Positions 49,126 through 57,014 of a stretch of 64,000 bases of DNA are shown here, piece after piece. This stretch comes from Palsa-744 sp963734815. Lineage in GTDB: Bacteria > Actinomycetota > Thermoleophilia > Solirubrobacterales > Solirubrobacteraceae. Location of the stretch: NCBI GenBank assembly GCA_963734815.1, contig CAVTIH010000001.1, positions 868,001 through 932,000 of the forward strand. Reading direction: 5' to 3'. How positions within the stretch are numbered: position 1 is the first letter of the stretch; every line of letters begins with the position of its first letter. A program made the translations under genes and the position numbers. The notes under the pieces were generated by a model. It was not told the origin of the DNA and did not search any database. It worked only from the letters and a program-made list of their open reading frames with translations.

Positions 49126-50559
49126 CTACTTGTGGTGGTGGTGCGACCGCTTGCCTTTGATCGGGATGGTGTAGGTGCTCACGGTGGGCGTTCCACCGAG
49201 CGATGAGGTGTAGGTCAGGGTCGCGACGAGATGGACCGTCTTGCCCTTCTTCAGCAACGCCTTGATCTTGCTCGACAGAGTGACCGTCAGTTTCAACGGA
49301 ACCCCCGCCGTCCCGGCGGCGGTGGTCGTCCCCGCCACGGTTGTGGAGGGACGGCACTTGCCTTTGATCTTGACCTGGCCCTTCGTGCACTTCTTCGGCT
49401 TCTTCGCCTTGGCAGCCACCGCCGAGGTGCTGGCGATCGACGCCGTGGGCACCGTTACCACAAGCGTCCCCGTGCCCGGCTGAACCGGGACGAACGTGAT
49501 CGTGACCGTCCCGTTCGAGTTCGCGACGATGCTCTGGATCGTGAAGCCGCTGTTGGGCACCGGCGGCGGTGGTGGTGGCGGCGGGACAACCGTGACCGGC
49601 TTCTTTTTGCAGGGCGTTGTCGGCGTGCGTTCGGTGCCGGGAGGGCAGGGCGGGATGCCTTCCGAGCTTTCTTTGATGATCTCGGTCAGCTTCGCGTCGA
49701 GCGTTTTGGTGCCTTCTTCGGCCACAATCGCCTGCCCGCCAGTGTCGGCCGCCCAATATTCCCAGTAGTGGATGTAGTTTTCGCTTTCCGACTCGCCATC
49801 GGTGGTGTGGTAGTAGTCGACCATCGCCAGCGGCTTTTCTTCGGCGGCTAGTTTTTCAAGGGTTTTATGGAACTCCAGTGATTCGCCTGCTTTCCACTGC
49901 GTGTCCGGAATGCCAAATTTTCCGGGCGATTCTTCACCTGTGTCGAACGGGTTCGCAAGCCAGAATTCTGACGGTATGTTTTCATTGACGTTAGGTGTGT
50001 GCGGCACTTGGTCGGCAATCAAAATGATCTCGTGCCTGGCGCCAGGGCGCCATTTGACCTGCGGGTTGGTCGCGGTCTCATACAGGGCACGACCGTAGGC
50101 TTCCGGCCCATCGCCGCCACCATGCGCCACCTCGTCAGTGGACAGGTTGTTGATGGCTTCTTCAACCTTCGGCTCTTCAGTGGTCAGCGATTGCTCCAGG
50201 CGCCACGGTTTTTCGAGGTTTTCTTCATATTCTTTTTCTTCCAAAAGAGACGTAAGCGGTTCGCCGAAGTACCCGGGAATGTCTTCGACGTTCGCGACGC
50301 CGAACTCGACGCTCGGGAGGCTTTCCTCGGTTTTGGCGATGAGGGTCTTGACTTCTTCTTTTGCTTCGTCGAGTACCCCTTCCATCGACCCGCTCGTGTC
50401 GAAGATGATCATGATGTCGGTTTCTTTGGGCACCGTCGCGCTCGCGCGCGCGACCGACGCCACCAGCGAAATCGCCAGTGCCAGAACCGACACCCCGATC
50501 AGGGCGAGGGTCCTTCCCCGCCAGCCGATCCCCCAAACCTGCTCGCCTGCACTCATCAT
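49126..50559 (-). CDS. Secreted or membrane-anchored VWA-domain protein
   Basis: The ATG at 50559 follows GGAGG and gives 477 residues; a second ATG adjoins it. A signal/anchor lies at ~15-40 (TLALIGVSVLALAISLVASV). The von Willebrand factor A domain follows with an intact metal site: DIMIIFDTSGSMEG (DxSxS) and a later D in LIADQVPH. The central part is acidic (KTEESLPSVEFG; YHTTDGESESENYIHYWEYW). A Pro-rich linker leads to a C-terminal domain with KKPKKCTKGQVKIKGKCR and a beta region ending in Lys/His. It could bind ligands or scaffold surface assembly. GC is lower than neighbouring genes. Confidence 0.75.
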   Translation of the reverse strand: MMSAGEQVWGIGWRGRTLALIGVSVLALAISLVASVARASATVPKETDIMIIFDTSGSMEGVLDEAKEEVKTLIAKTEESLPSVEFGVANVEDIPGYFGEPLTSLLEEKEYEENLEKPWRLEQSLTTEEPKVEEAINNLSTDEVAHGGGDGPEAYGRALYETATNPQVKWRPGARHEIILIADQVPHTPNVNENIPSEFWLANPFDTGEESPGKFGIPDTQWKAGESLEFHKTLEKLAAEEKPLAMVDYYHTTDGESESENYIHYWEYWAADTGGQAIVAEEGTKTLDAKLTEIIKESSEGIPPCPPGTERTPTTPCKKKPVTVVPPPPPPPPVPNSGFTIQSIVANSNGTVTITFVPVQPGTGTLVVTVPTASIASTSAVAAKAKKPKKCTKGQVKIKGKCRPSTTVAGTTTAAGTAGVPLKLTVTLSSKIKALLKKGKTVHLVATLTYTSSLGGTPTVSTYTIPIKGKRSHHHHK

Positions 50560-50695
50560 CGATGCCTCCAATCGACGTCTGCGGAGTCCGGGATGGTACG
50601 GCATCCGGTTGACAAAGCACGTTTGCCACCCCGCGAGCGCGCCCCGCGCTCCCCTGATTCCGTCCCGCGAGCTCAGCCCGCGTTCGTATGCGCCC

Positions 50696-51658
50696 CTACT
50701 CAATCCCGGCCCGCAGCGTGGCCTCGAACTCGCTGCCGGGGATCGGTCCCACGCACGGTGTGGTGGCGCCCGCGTCGCGGTAGCGGCTCAGGCCCGCGCT
50801 CACCGCTGAGGAGTCGCCGACCGCGGTGAGCTGCATCAGGAAGCGCTCGGAGATTGCCGCCTGCATCTGCTCAACGTCGCCACTCGAGGAGTCGAACGCC
50901 TCGATCTCCTCGCCGAAGCCGGAGCGCTCGAGCATCGCGCGGTAGAAGGGCAGACCGAAGTAGGGGAGCAGGTCACGGCGCATCGCCGCGTAGGGGGCGG
51001 CGGTGTCCTCCACGGCCGCGGTCGGCACCGCCGGCACGATGTCGAAGCCCTGCAGCGTCTTGCCGGCCCGTTCGCGGCCCGCGGTCACCTCGGGGATCAC
51101 CACGTCGCGGATGTAGTCGGGGCAGCACAGCCACAGCAGCACGCCGTTGGCCACCTCGCCGGCGAGCCGCAGCATCGCGGGGGAGAGGGCGGCTACGTAG
51201 ATCGGCAGCCGCGGGCGTGTGTCGAGGCCGAAGAGGTGGAAGCCGGTCTGCCACTTCTCACCCGCCGGAGGGTCCTCGCCGCACAGGATCGCCCGCACGA
51301 TCGCCACGTATTCGCGCATCTCGCGCACGGGGCGATCGATGCTCTGGCCGTGCCAGCCCTCCACCACGGGGCGGTGGGAGACGCCGAGGCCGAGCGTCAG
51401 GCGTCCGCCGGAGATCTCGTCGATCGTGGCCGCCGTCTGCGCCATCGTGGCGGGCGTGCGCGTGTAGATCGGCACCACGCCGGTGCCCACGCGGATCTTG
51501 CTGGTCGCCATCGCGTATGCGGTCAGCACCGTCAGCGACTCCCAGCCGGCGATATGCGTCACGTACACCGACTCGTAGCCCAGCGACTCGGCGAGCTTCA
51601 CCCGCTCGATCGCGCCCTCGATTGTCTTGCCCGGCGAGATGAAGCAGCCCGTACCCAC
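50696..51658 (-). CDS. LLM-class F420-dependent oxidoreductase
   Basis: The start is GTG 51658 with TATGCT exactly 6 nt upstream (leaderless). The 320-residue protein has the luciferase-like monooxygenase barrel: GKTIEGAIERVKLAESLGYE, SVYVTHIAGWESLTVL, VGTGVVPIYTRTPATMAQTA and the GGRLTLGLGVSHRPVVEGWHG loop. These are typical of actinobacterial members that use coenzyme F420. The substrate is unknown. It is consistent with the F420 synthesis gene fbiC later in the window. Confidence 0.88.
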   Translation of the reverse strand: MGTGCFISPGKTIEGAIERVKLAESLGYESVYVTHIAGWESLTVLTAYAMATSKIRVGTGVVPIYTRTPATMAQTAATIDEISGGRLTLGLGVSHRPVVEGWHGQSIDRPVREMREYVAIVRAILCGEDPPAGEKWQTGFHLFGLDTRPRLPIYVAALSPAMLRLAGEVANGVLLWLCCPDYIRDVVIPEVTAGRERAGKTLQGFDIVPAVPTAAVEDTAAPYAAMRRDLLPYFGLPFYRAMLERSGFGEEIEAFDSSSGDVEQMQAAISERFLMQLTAVGDSSAVSAGLSRYRDAGATTPCVGPIPGSEFEATLRAGIE

Positions 51659-51699
51659 GCGGGGAGCATAACCGCCCCCGCTCGGATTGAGCGTCCAGG

Positions 51700-51849
51700 T
51701 CAGCGCTTCAGCAAGACATACACGAGGGCGATCGCAAACCCGATCTGCCCGAACGCCAGCGCGGTGCCGAGGTTGACGGCGCCGAGTGCCCCCGCCAGCG
51801 CACTGGCGGCCACAAACGCTCCAAGCATTGTTGCGAGATCGCGCGTCAT
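51700..51849 (-). CDS. Small membrane protein (49 residues)
   Basis: The ATG at 51849 gives a 49-residue protein, TRDLATMLGAFVAASALAG, then GTALAFGQIGFAIALVYVLL, ending KR. Two short hydrophobic helices are likely. It lies 28 nt downstream of the meaB stop, on the same strand. Its start codon is inside the first unit of a 29-bp duplication derived from the meaB 3' end, so the start may have been created by that duplication. Confidence 0.5.
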   Translation of the reverse strand: MTRDLATMLGAFVAASALAGALGAVNLGTALAFGQIGFAIALVYVLLKR

Positions 51850-51905
51850 CAGCCTGACATCTTGCCTTCGCGTGCCATCAGCCCGATATCTTGCCTTCCA
51901 GCGCC
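51848..51905. repeat. 29-bp tandem duplication at the 3' end of meaB
   Basis: The units at 51848-51876 and 51877-51905 share ATCAGCC-GA-ATCTTGCCTTC with a few differences. On the minus strand each reads (E)GK(I/M)SG followed by a stop, so the last codons of meaB have been copied once after the gene. The downstream copy carries the start of the small membrane protein. Confidence 0.75.
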
Positions 51906-52924
51906 GCTGCGAGCGCCGCCTCGTCCAGCGCGGGGTCCTGCTCGGCCAGCCACCGCTCCGCCGCGCGCCGTCCGCCGAGCTCGCGCAGGCCGCGCTGGCC
52001 ATGCTCCACGGCGAAGTCGGTGAGGGCGCCGGCTCGCCGCGCGCGCAGGCGCCGGGCCGCCAGCTCGCTGCCGCCGTCGGCGGTGAGGAGCGACCAGCGC
52101 TCGTCGAGGAGGCCGCGCAGCTCGTCGATCCCGGCGGGCGGGGAAAGCGAGGAGACCGCCGCCACCGCGGTGGAGCGCCTGCCGAGCGAGCGCAGCGCGG
52201 CGGACAGGTCGCGCCGGGCCCTGATCGCCACCTGGCCGAGGTCGGCCTTGGTTACGACCAGCACGTCTGGGATCTCCATGATCCCCGACTTGAGGAACTG
52301 CAGCACGTCGCCACTGCCCGGTTGCACGATCACGGCGACGGTGTCGGCGATCTCCGCGACCTCGGTCTCCGCCTGGCCCACGCCCACCGTCTCGACGACC
52401 ACCACGTCGAAGGCGGTGGCCAGCGCCTGCGCCGCCGCGCGGGTGCCCCACGCGAGGCCGCCCAGCCGCTCGCCGGCGGCGGTCGAGCGGATGAACACGC
52501 CGCGGTCGGCAGGGTCGAACTCGATCCGCGCGCGGTCGCCCAGCAGTGCGCCGCCGGAGCGGCGCGAGGAGGGGTCCACCGCCAGCATCGCCACCGTGCG
52601 GCCCCGCGCGCCGCCCTGATTGGGTGCCGTCGGGGAGGGGACTGGGGCGTTGGGTGCCGTCGGGGAGGGGACAGGGGGGGTGCCCCGCCACTCGTGCAGC
52701 AAGGCCGACAGCAGCGTCGACTTCCCAGCGCCCGGGGGGCCCGTGACACCGATTATGTGCCCTTGCGCGTCGCCCCCGAGCGCCGCCGGGGAGACCTCAC
52801 ACAGCAGCGCCCGGGCCTGCTCGCGGTCGGTGGCGGTGGTGCTCTCCAGGAGGTTGAGCGTCGCCGGCGCCGCGCTCAGGTCGCGCTCGCGCAGTCGCGC
52901 CCCGAGTTGCGCCCCGTCGGTCAT
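51878..52924 (-). CDS. meaB: MeaB-type GTPase chaperone of the B12-dependent mutase
   Basis: The ATG at 52924 gives 348 residues. G-protein motifs are GVTGPPGAGKSTLL (Walker A, ~54-67), the AVDPSSRRSGGALLGDR segment (~105-121), ETVGVGQAETEVAEIAD (~163-179, Walker B region) and VTKADLGQ (~210, NKxD-like). MeaB protects methylmalonyl/ethylmalonyl-CoA mutase and loads adenosylcobalamin. It follows the mutase gene on the same strand. Residues ~76-97 (PPVPSPTAPN twice) are an insertion encoded by a 30-bp tandem repeat, not seen in the family. An in-frame extension to 53053 enters the mutase gene and was rejected. Confidence 0.92.
   Translation of the reverse strand: MTDGAQLGARLRERDLSAAPATLNLLESTTATDREQARALLCEVSPAALGGDAQGHIIGVTGPPGAGKSTLLSALLHEWRGTPPVPSPTAPNAPVPSPTAPNQGGARGRTVAMLAVDPSSRRSGGALLGDRARIEFDPADRGVFIRSTAAGERLGGLAWGTRAAAQALATAFDVVVVETVGVGQAETEVAEIADTVAVIVQPGSGDVLQFLKSGIMEIPDVLVVTKADLGQVAIRARRDLSAALRSLGRRSTAVAAVSSLSPPAGIDELRGLLDERWSLLTADGGSELAARRLRARRAGALTDFAVEHGQRGLRELGGRRAAERWLAEQDPALDEAALAAALEGKISG
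52621..52680. repeat. Two 30-bp tandem repeats inside meaB
   Basis: Both units begin TGGGTGCCGTCGGGGAGGGG and differ only in the last few bases (52621-52650, 52651-52680). They keep the reading frame and encode the ProSer-rich insertion between the Walker A motif and the next strand. No other copy of the unit was seen in the window. Confidence 0.8.
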
Positions 52925-53009
52925 TGCGCCAGCCCGTCGCCTCGATCGAGACGCGTTTGGGGATGGGCGGACCGGCGAGGAGGGCGGATCACGGCTTGGG
53001 CAAGGTCGC

Positions 53010-55058
53010 CTAAACCGTGGCGACGACGCCGTTGCGCTCGCCGACCAGCTCAACGATGTCGCCGACGATGCGCGTGAGATCGAAGTCCTTCGGCGTGTAG
53101 ACCGCCGCGACGCCGGCCTGCTTCAGCGCGGCGACGTCCTGCTCGGGGATGATCCCGCCGACGATCACCGGCGCGCTGACGCCGGCCTCGCGCAGTGCGT
53201 CGAGCACGGCGGGGATCAGCTCGCGGTGGGAGCCCGAAAGGATTGAAAGGCCGATCACGTGCACGCCCTCCTGTAGTGCCGAGGTGGCGATCTGCGCGGG
53301 GGTCAGGCGGATCCCTTCGTACACCACGTCCATGCCGGCGTCGCGCGCGCGCACCGCGAGCTGCTCGGCGCCGTTGGAGTGCCCGTCGAGGCCGGGCTTG
53401 CCGACGAGGATCTTCGGCCGGCGGCCGAGCCGCTCGGCGAGCGTGGCGACCTGCTCGCGCAGCTGGGCGAGCTCGCGCGCCGCCTCGCCGCCGTCGGCGC
53501 TCTGCGCGTCGGGCTCCTCCGCGGGGGCGCTACTCGCCTCGCCGACGCCGGTGGGGGCGCGGTAGCTGCCAAACACCTCGCGCAGCGTTTGTGACCACTC
53601 GCCGGTGGTGGCGCCCGCGCGTGCGGCGGCGATCGTCGGCTCCATCAGGTTCTCGTCGGGATCCGCTGCCGCGCGTGCCAGCTCGGCGAGTGCGGCGTCA
53701 ACCGCGGCCTGGTCGCGCTCGGCGCGCCAGCGGCGCACCGCTTCGATCTGTTCGGCCTCCACGGCGGGGTCCACGACGAGGATGCCGCCCTCGGCGTCGG
53801 CAGTCAGCGGCGACTCCTCGGTCCCGGTGAAGCGGTTCTGGCCGACCACGGTCTGCTTCCCCTCCTCGATCCGGCGCAGCCGCTCGCGGTGGGAGTCGAC
53901 CAGCGCGGCCTTCATGTAGGGGACGGCCTCCACCGCGCCGCCGTGCTCGGCGACGACGGCCATCTCCGCACGGGCGCCCTCCAGCAGCTCCTCCACGAGG
54001 CCTTCCATCACCTTCGAGCCCTCGAAGATGTCGGGGTACTCGAGGATGTCGGTCTCGTATGCCAGCACCTGCTGGATGCGCAGCGACCACTGCTGATCCC
54101 ACGGGCGCGGCAGCCCCAGCGCCTCGTTCCACGCCGGCAGCTGGATCGCCCGCGCACGGGCATCGCGGCCGATCGTCACCGCCAGCGCCTCCAGCACGAT
54201 CCGCTGCACGTTGTTCTCCGGCTGCGCCTCCGTCAACCCCAGCGAGTTGACCTGCACGCCGTAGCGCAGCCGCAGCAGGCGCGGGTCGCTGACGCCGTAG
54301 CGCTCGCGCCCCAGCTCCTCCCACAGGATTCCCATCGCGCGCAGCTTCGCGTGCTCCTCGACGAAGCGCACGCCCGCGTTGACGAAAAACGAGATCCTGC
54401 CGAACACTTGTGAGATGTGGGCGGGGTCCGTGCCGATTCTCTCCTTGACCGCATCCAACACCGCGATAGCGTTGCTCATCGCGTAGGCGATCTCCTGTAC
54501 GGGCGTGGCACCGGCCTCCTGCAGGTGGTAGGAGCAGATGTTGATCGGGTTCCACTTCGGCACGTGCTCGACGGTGTAGGCGATTGTGTCGGCGATCAGC
54601 CGCATCGAGGGCGCCGGCGGGAAGGCGTAGGTGCCGCGCGCCAGGAACTCCTTGATGATGTCGTTCTGGGTGGTGCCCTGCAGCTGCTCCTGCGGGGTGG
54701 GTGGGTTCTGATTTTCGGCGGCGACTATGTACAGCCCCAGTAGCCAAGCGGCGGTGGCGTTGATCGTCATCGAGGTGTTCATCTCGGCGAGCGGGATGCC
54801 CTCCATCAGCGCTTCCATGTCGCCGCGGTGGGCGATCGGCACCCCCACCTTGCCCACCTCGCCCCGCGCCAGCTCGTCGTCGGGGTCATAGCCGGTCTGC
54901 GTCGGCAGGTCGAACGCCACCGACAGCCCCGTCTGGCCCTTCTCGAGGTTGCGCCGGTACAGCTCGTTGGATGCCTTCGCGGTCGAGTGCCCCGCGTAGG
55001 TGCGCATCAGCCACGGGCGCTCGCGCTCGGGCAGGCGATGGGCCTGGTCGCCGCTCAT
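53010..55058 (-). CDS. ecm: Ethylmalonyl-CoA mutase (adenosylcobalamin-dependent)
   Basis: The ATG at 55058 (TACAAT 7 nt upstream, leaderless) gives 682 residues. The N-terminal mutase barrel has RPWLMRTYAGHSTAKASNEL, LSVAFDLPTQTGYDPD and GVPIAHRGDMEALMEGIPL, the wording that separates ethylmalonyl-CoA mutase from methylmalonyl-CoA mutase. TSMTINATA and NICSYHLQEAGATPVQE follow. The C-terminal B12-binding domain shows KPGLDGHSNGAEQLA (in place of the D-x-H-x-x-G wording), IGLSILSGSH and the GGIIPEQD strand. A Ser/Ala-rich linker (~535-560) joins the parts. It converts ethylmalonyl-CoA to methylsuccinyl-CoA. Confidence 0.93.
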   Translation of the reverse strand: MSGDQAHRLPERERPWLMRTYAGHSTAKASNELYRRNLEKGQTGLSVAFDLPTQTGYDPDDELARGEVGKVGVPIAHRGDMEALMEGIPLAEMNTSMTINATAAWLLGLYIVAAENQNPPTPQEQLQGTTQNDIIKEFLARGTYAFPPAPSMRLIADTIAYTVEHVPKWNPINICSYHLQEAGATPVQEIAYAMSNAIAVLDAVKERIGTDPAHISQVFGRISFFVNAGVRFVEEHAKLRAMGILWEELGRERYGVSDPRLLRLRYGVQVNSLGLTEAQPENNVQRIVLEALAVTIGRDARARAIQLPAWNEALGLPRPWDQQWSLRIQQVLAYETDILEYPDIFEGSKVMEGLVEELLEGARAEMAVVAEHGGAVEAVPYMKAALVDSHRERLRRIEEGKQTVVGQNRFTGTEESPLTADAEGGILVVDPAVEAEQIEAVRRWRAERDQAAVDAALAELARAAADPDENLMEPTIAAARAGATTGEWSQTLREVFGSYRAPTGVGEASSAPAEEPDAQSADGGEAARELAQLREQVATLAERLGRRPKILVGKPGLDGHSNGAEQLAVRARDAGMDVVYEGIRLTPAQIATSALQEGVHVIGLSILSGSHRELIPAVLDALREAGVSAPVIVGGIIPEQDVAALKQAGVAAVYTPKDFDLTRIVGDIVELVGERNGVVATV

Positions 55059-55161
55059 GGCGTCAATTGTAGGGTTTGGAGGATAGGAGGGAGGGGTTGG
55101 GTGCCTGAATCGGCGGCTATGCGCGCACGTGGTCGCGGAAATGCTCCAGTAGGGTGCGGGC

Positions 55162-56175
55162 GTGTTCCGGGGGGTGGTGAGAGGCAGGATCCTGCTGCGC
55201 GTCGTGGCGCTGCTGGCGGCGATCGTGGTCGTCCTCAACTGGACCTACGGCCGGCTGCCCGCCACGCCGCGGGCGACCGGGAGCTTCGTGCGGCTCGCTG
55301 GCGGCCTACGTGTTCGCTACCTGGAACGGCTCGGCACCGGGCCGGCGGTGCTGCTGATCCACGGGCTGCCTGGCACCGCCGAAGACTGGAACGAGGTCAC
55401 ACCGCTGCTGTCCGGTCGCCGCACGATCGCGATCGACCGGCCGGGATACGGCTTCTCCAGCGGCGGCTACTTCTCCTTCGATCGTCAACTGCAGGCGGTG
55501 CAGGAACTGATCGGCCGCCTGCACCTCGGGCACCCGATCCTCGTCGGGCACTCCTACGGCGGCGCGATCTCGCTCGCCTTCGCCGAGCGCCACCCCGGCG
55601 AGGTGCGAGGGTTGGTGCTGGTGGACGCCGCCGCCACATGCACGCGTCTTGGCGGCTTCGAGCGTGCGCAGACGCATCTGCTGAAAGCGCTGGAGCTGCC
55701 GGTTGTGCGCCAGATCGCCAACCTCACATTCTCGCAGTTGCTACTCACGGTTGCCGCCGAACAGGGCGATGAAGAAGCGTTCGACCCGGTGCCCGTCGCC
55801 CCCGCTCACCTTCACAGGGTGCTGGCGATCAACATGAAGCACGGCAACCTCGAAGCGATCGCGGGCGAGCGGCTGGCCGCCAACGGCGTGATCGAGGGGG
55901 TCAACCGCGGCCTGCGCGGGATCAACGTGCCGGCGATCGTTATCCAAGGCGCCTCCGACCAGCTCGTCAAGCCGCAGTGCGGCAGACGCCTCGCCGCAAC
56001 GTTGCCCAACGCGCGCCTGGAGATGGTGAGCGGCGGGCACATGGCGCCCTACACCCACCCTCACGTCATAGCTGCCGCCGTCCAGGCGCTCGCGGGGAGC
56101 GGGGCTTGGCACCCGCGTGCGATTCCCGCCGCCACCGGGGCCCTCGCGGGTGGCGGGTATTCTTCGCATCCATGA
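55162..56175 (+). CDS. Alpha/beta hydrolase, membrane anchored
   Basis: The start is GTG 55162 with TAGGGT exactly 6 nt upstream. The 337-residue product has an N-terminal anchor (residues ~10-28, VVALLAAIVVVLNW). Hydrolase fold motifs are LLIHGLPGTAEDW (oxyanion region, ~72-84), the nucleophile elbow GHSYGG (~132-137), a catalytic Asp in QGASDQLVK (~270) and the His in SGGHMAPYTH (~298). The substrate is unknown. The last ~35 residues are Ala/Gly-rich and contain an imperfect inverted repeat at DNA level. Its TGA overlaps the clpS start. Confidence 0.85.
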   Translation: MFRGVVRGRILLRVVALLAAIVVVLNWTYGRLPATPRATGSFVRLAGGLRVRYLERLGTGPAVLLIHGLPGTAEDWNEVTPLLSGRRTIAIDRPGYGFSSGGYFSFDRQLQAVQELIGRLHLGHPILVGHSYGGAISLAFAERHPGEVRGLVLVDAAATCTRLGGFERAQTHLLKALELPVVRQIANLTFSQLLLTVAAEQGDEEAFDPVPVAPAHLHRVLAINMKHGNLEAIAGERLAANGVIEGVNRGLRGINVPAIVIQGASDQLVKPQCGRRLAATLPNARLEMVSGGHMAPYTHPHVIAAAVQALAGSGAWHPRAIPAATGALAGGGYSSHP

Positions 56176-56459
56176 CCGAGACCATTGAGCTACCGAAGAC
56201 GGGCGGCCCGCAAACGGGGATGGACGGATCGTGGCGGGTGATCGTGCGCAACGACGCCCACAACACCTTCGACCACGTCGCCCGCACGCTGGCGCGCTTC
56301 ATCCCCGGCGTGACGCTGGAGCAGGGCCATCAATACGCCAACCAAATCCACAACTCGGGCCAGGCCGTCGTCTACAACGGCCACCGCGAGCCGGCCGAGC
56401 ACTACTGGGAGCAGCTGAAGGGCGCGGGTTTGACGATGGCGCCGCTGGAGAAGTGCTGA
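56172..56459 (+). CDS. clpS: ATP-dependent Clp protease adaptor ClpS
   Basis: The ATG at 56172 overlaps the preceding stop (ATGA); TATTCT lies 8 nt upstream. The 95-residue protein has the ClpS core: WRVIVRNDAHNTFDHVARTL (usual VxxxNDdxtpmexVv), a middle HQYANQIHNSGQAVVYNG and a C-terminal ELKAGLTM-like GAGLTMAPLEKC. It delivers N-end-rule substrates to ClpA or ClpC. The start is well fixed. Actinobacterial ClpS proteins commonly have this N-terminal tail. Confidence 0.9.
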   Translation: MTETIELPKTGGPQTGMDGSWRVIVRNDAHNTFDHVARTLARFIPGVTLEQGHQYANQIHNSGQAVVYNGHREPAEHYWEQLKGAGLTMAPLEKC

Positions 56460-56517
56460 GTATCAGATGCGGATGCGGATGCCGGTGCCCGGGGTTGTGT
56501 GTTTACTTTTCGGGCCC

Positions 56518-56550
56518 CAACCCTTCATTTTGTGAAGTGGTAGGGGTCGT
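56518..56550. repeat. Hairpin with CTTCATTTTGTGAAG core between convergent genes
   Basis: CCCC-AACC flanks CTTCA-ttttg-TGAAG and is closed by GGTAGGGG (with one bulge). The 15-bp core is the reverse complement, with one change, of that at 42028-42042. Here it lies between the convergent clpS and ABM-like genes, where it could end both transcripts. Confidence 0.5.
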
Positions 56551-56599
56551 TTGAAAGCCATTTGCATCCTCGTGCGGCTGGTGGCGGCTCCGCTCAGCC

Positions 56600-57013
56600 T
56601 CAGACGTGCTGAACGCGGGGGGCGCCGGAGCGGGCGGGCAACCCATTTCCCCCGTTGCCCTCGGGCTCGGGCGGCTCGGGCGTGATCCACTCCGTCTCCT
56701 CGGAGACTTTCCCGGCGGCGGTGAGGTCCCACCAGCCATACAGCACCGGCACCTGGTACCAGGACGAGTGGCTGGCCCGAAAGTCGATCATCTCGGGGCC
56801 TTCCCAGTAGCGCTCCCAGTCGCTGTAGCGCTCGAAGTGCGCCAGCTGCTGGTAGCGGTAGCGATCGTCGCGCGAGCGGTACACCGCGTAGGAGTCGGCG
56901 CGGTAGCGCAGCGCGATCGCCGCTACCTCCTCCAGCGCCCCGCCGAAGCCCTCGGAGCGAAAGCCCGTGGCGTACCAGGGGACGATTACGGTGCCGTTGC
57001 CCTGACCGGCCAT
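56600..57013 (-). CDS. Small alpha/beta-barrel protein (ABM-like) coupled to ccr
   Basis: The ATG at 57013 gives 137 residues and begins directly after the ccr stop (TGA at 57015-57017), so translation is coupled. The protein has VIVPWYATGFRSEGFGG, then ALEEVAAIALRYRADSYAVY, RSRDDRYRYQQLAHFERYSD and WERYWEGPEMIDFRA, the pattern of dimeric ferredoxin-like (antibiotic-biosynthesis-monooxygenase type) domains. The last ~35 residues are Pro/Gly-rich. A role with Ccr is suggested by coupling only. Confidence 0.6.
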   Translation of the reverse strand: MAGQGNGTVIVPWYATGFRSEGFGGALEEVAAIALRYRADSYAVYRSRDDRYRYQQLAHFERYSDWERYWEGPEMIDFRASHSSWYQVPVLYGWWDLTAAGKVSEETEWITPEPPEPEGNGGNGLPARSGAPRVQHV

Positions 57014-57014
57014 C

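Noticed and set aside
52621..52680. Mobile repeat elsewhere in the genome
   Set aside because: I saw no other copy of the unit in the window, so local slippage is the simpler reading.
53010..55058. Methylmalonyl-CoA mutase
   Set aside because: The LPTQTGYDPD and GVPIAHRGDM wording, together with ccr nearby, matches ethylmalonyl-CoA mutase better. A cobalamin riboswitch was looked for upstream and not seen.
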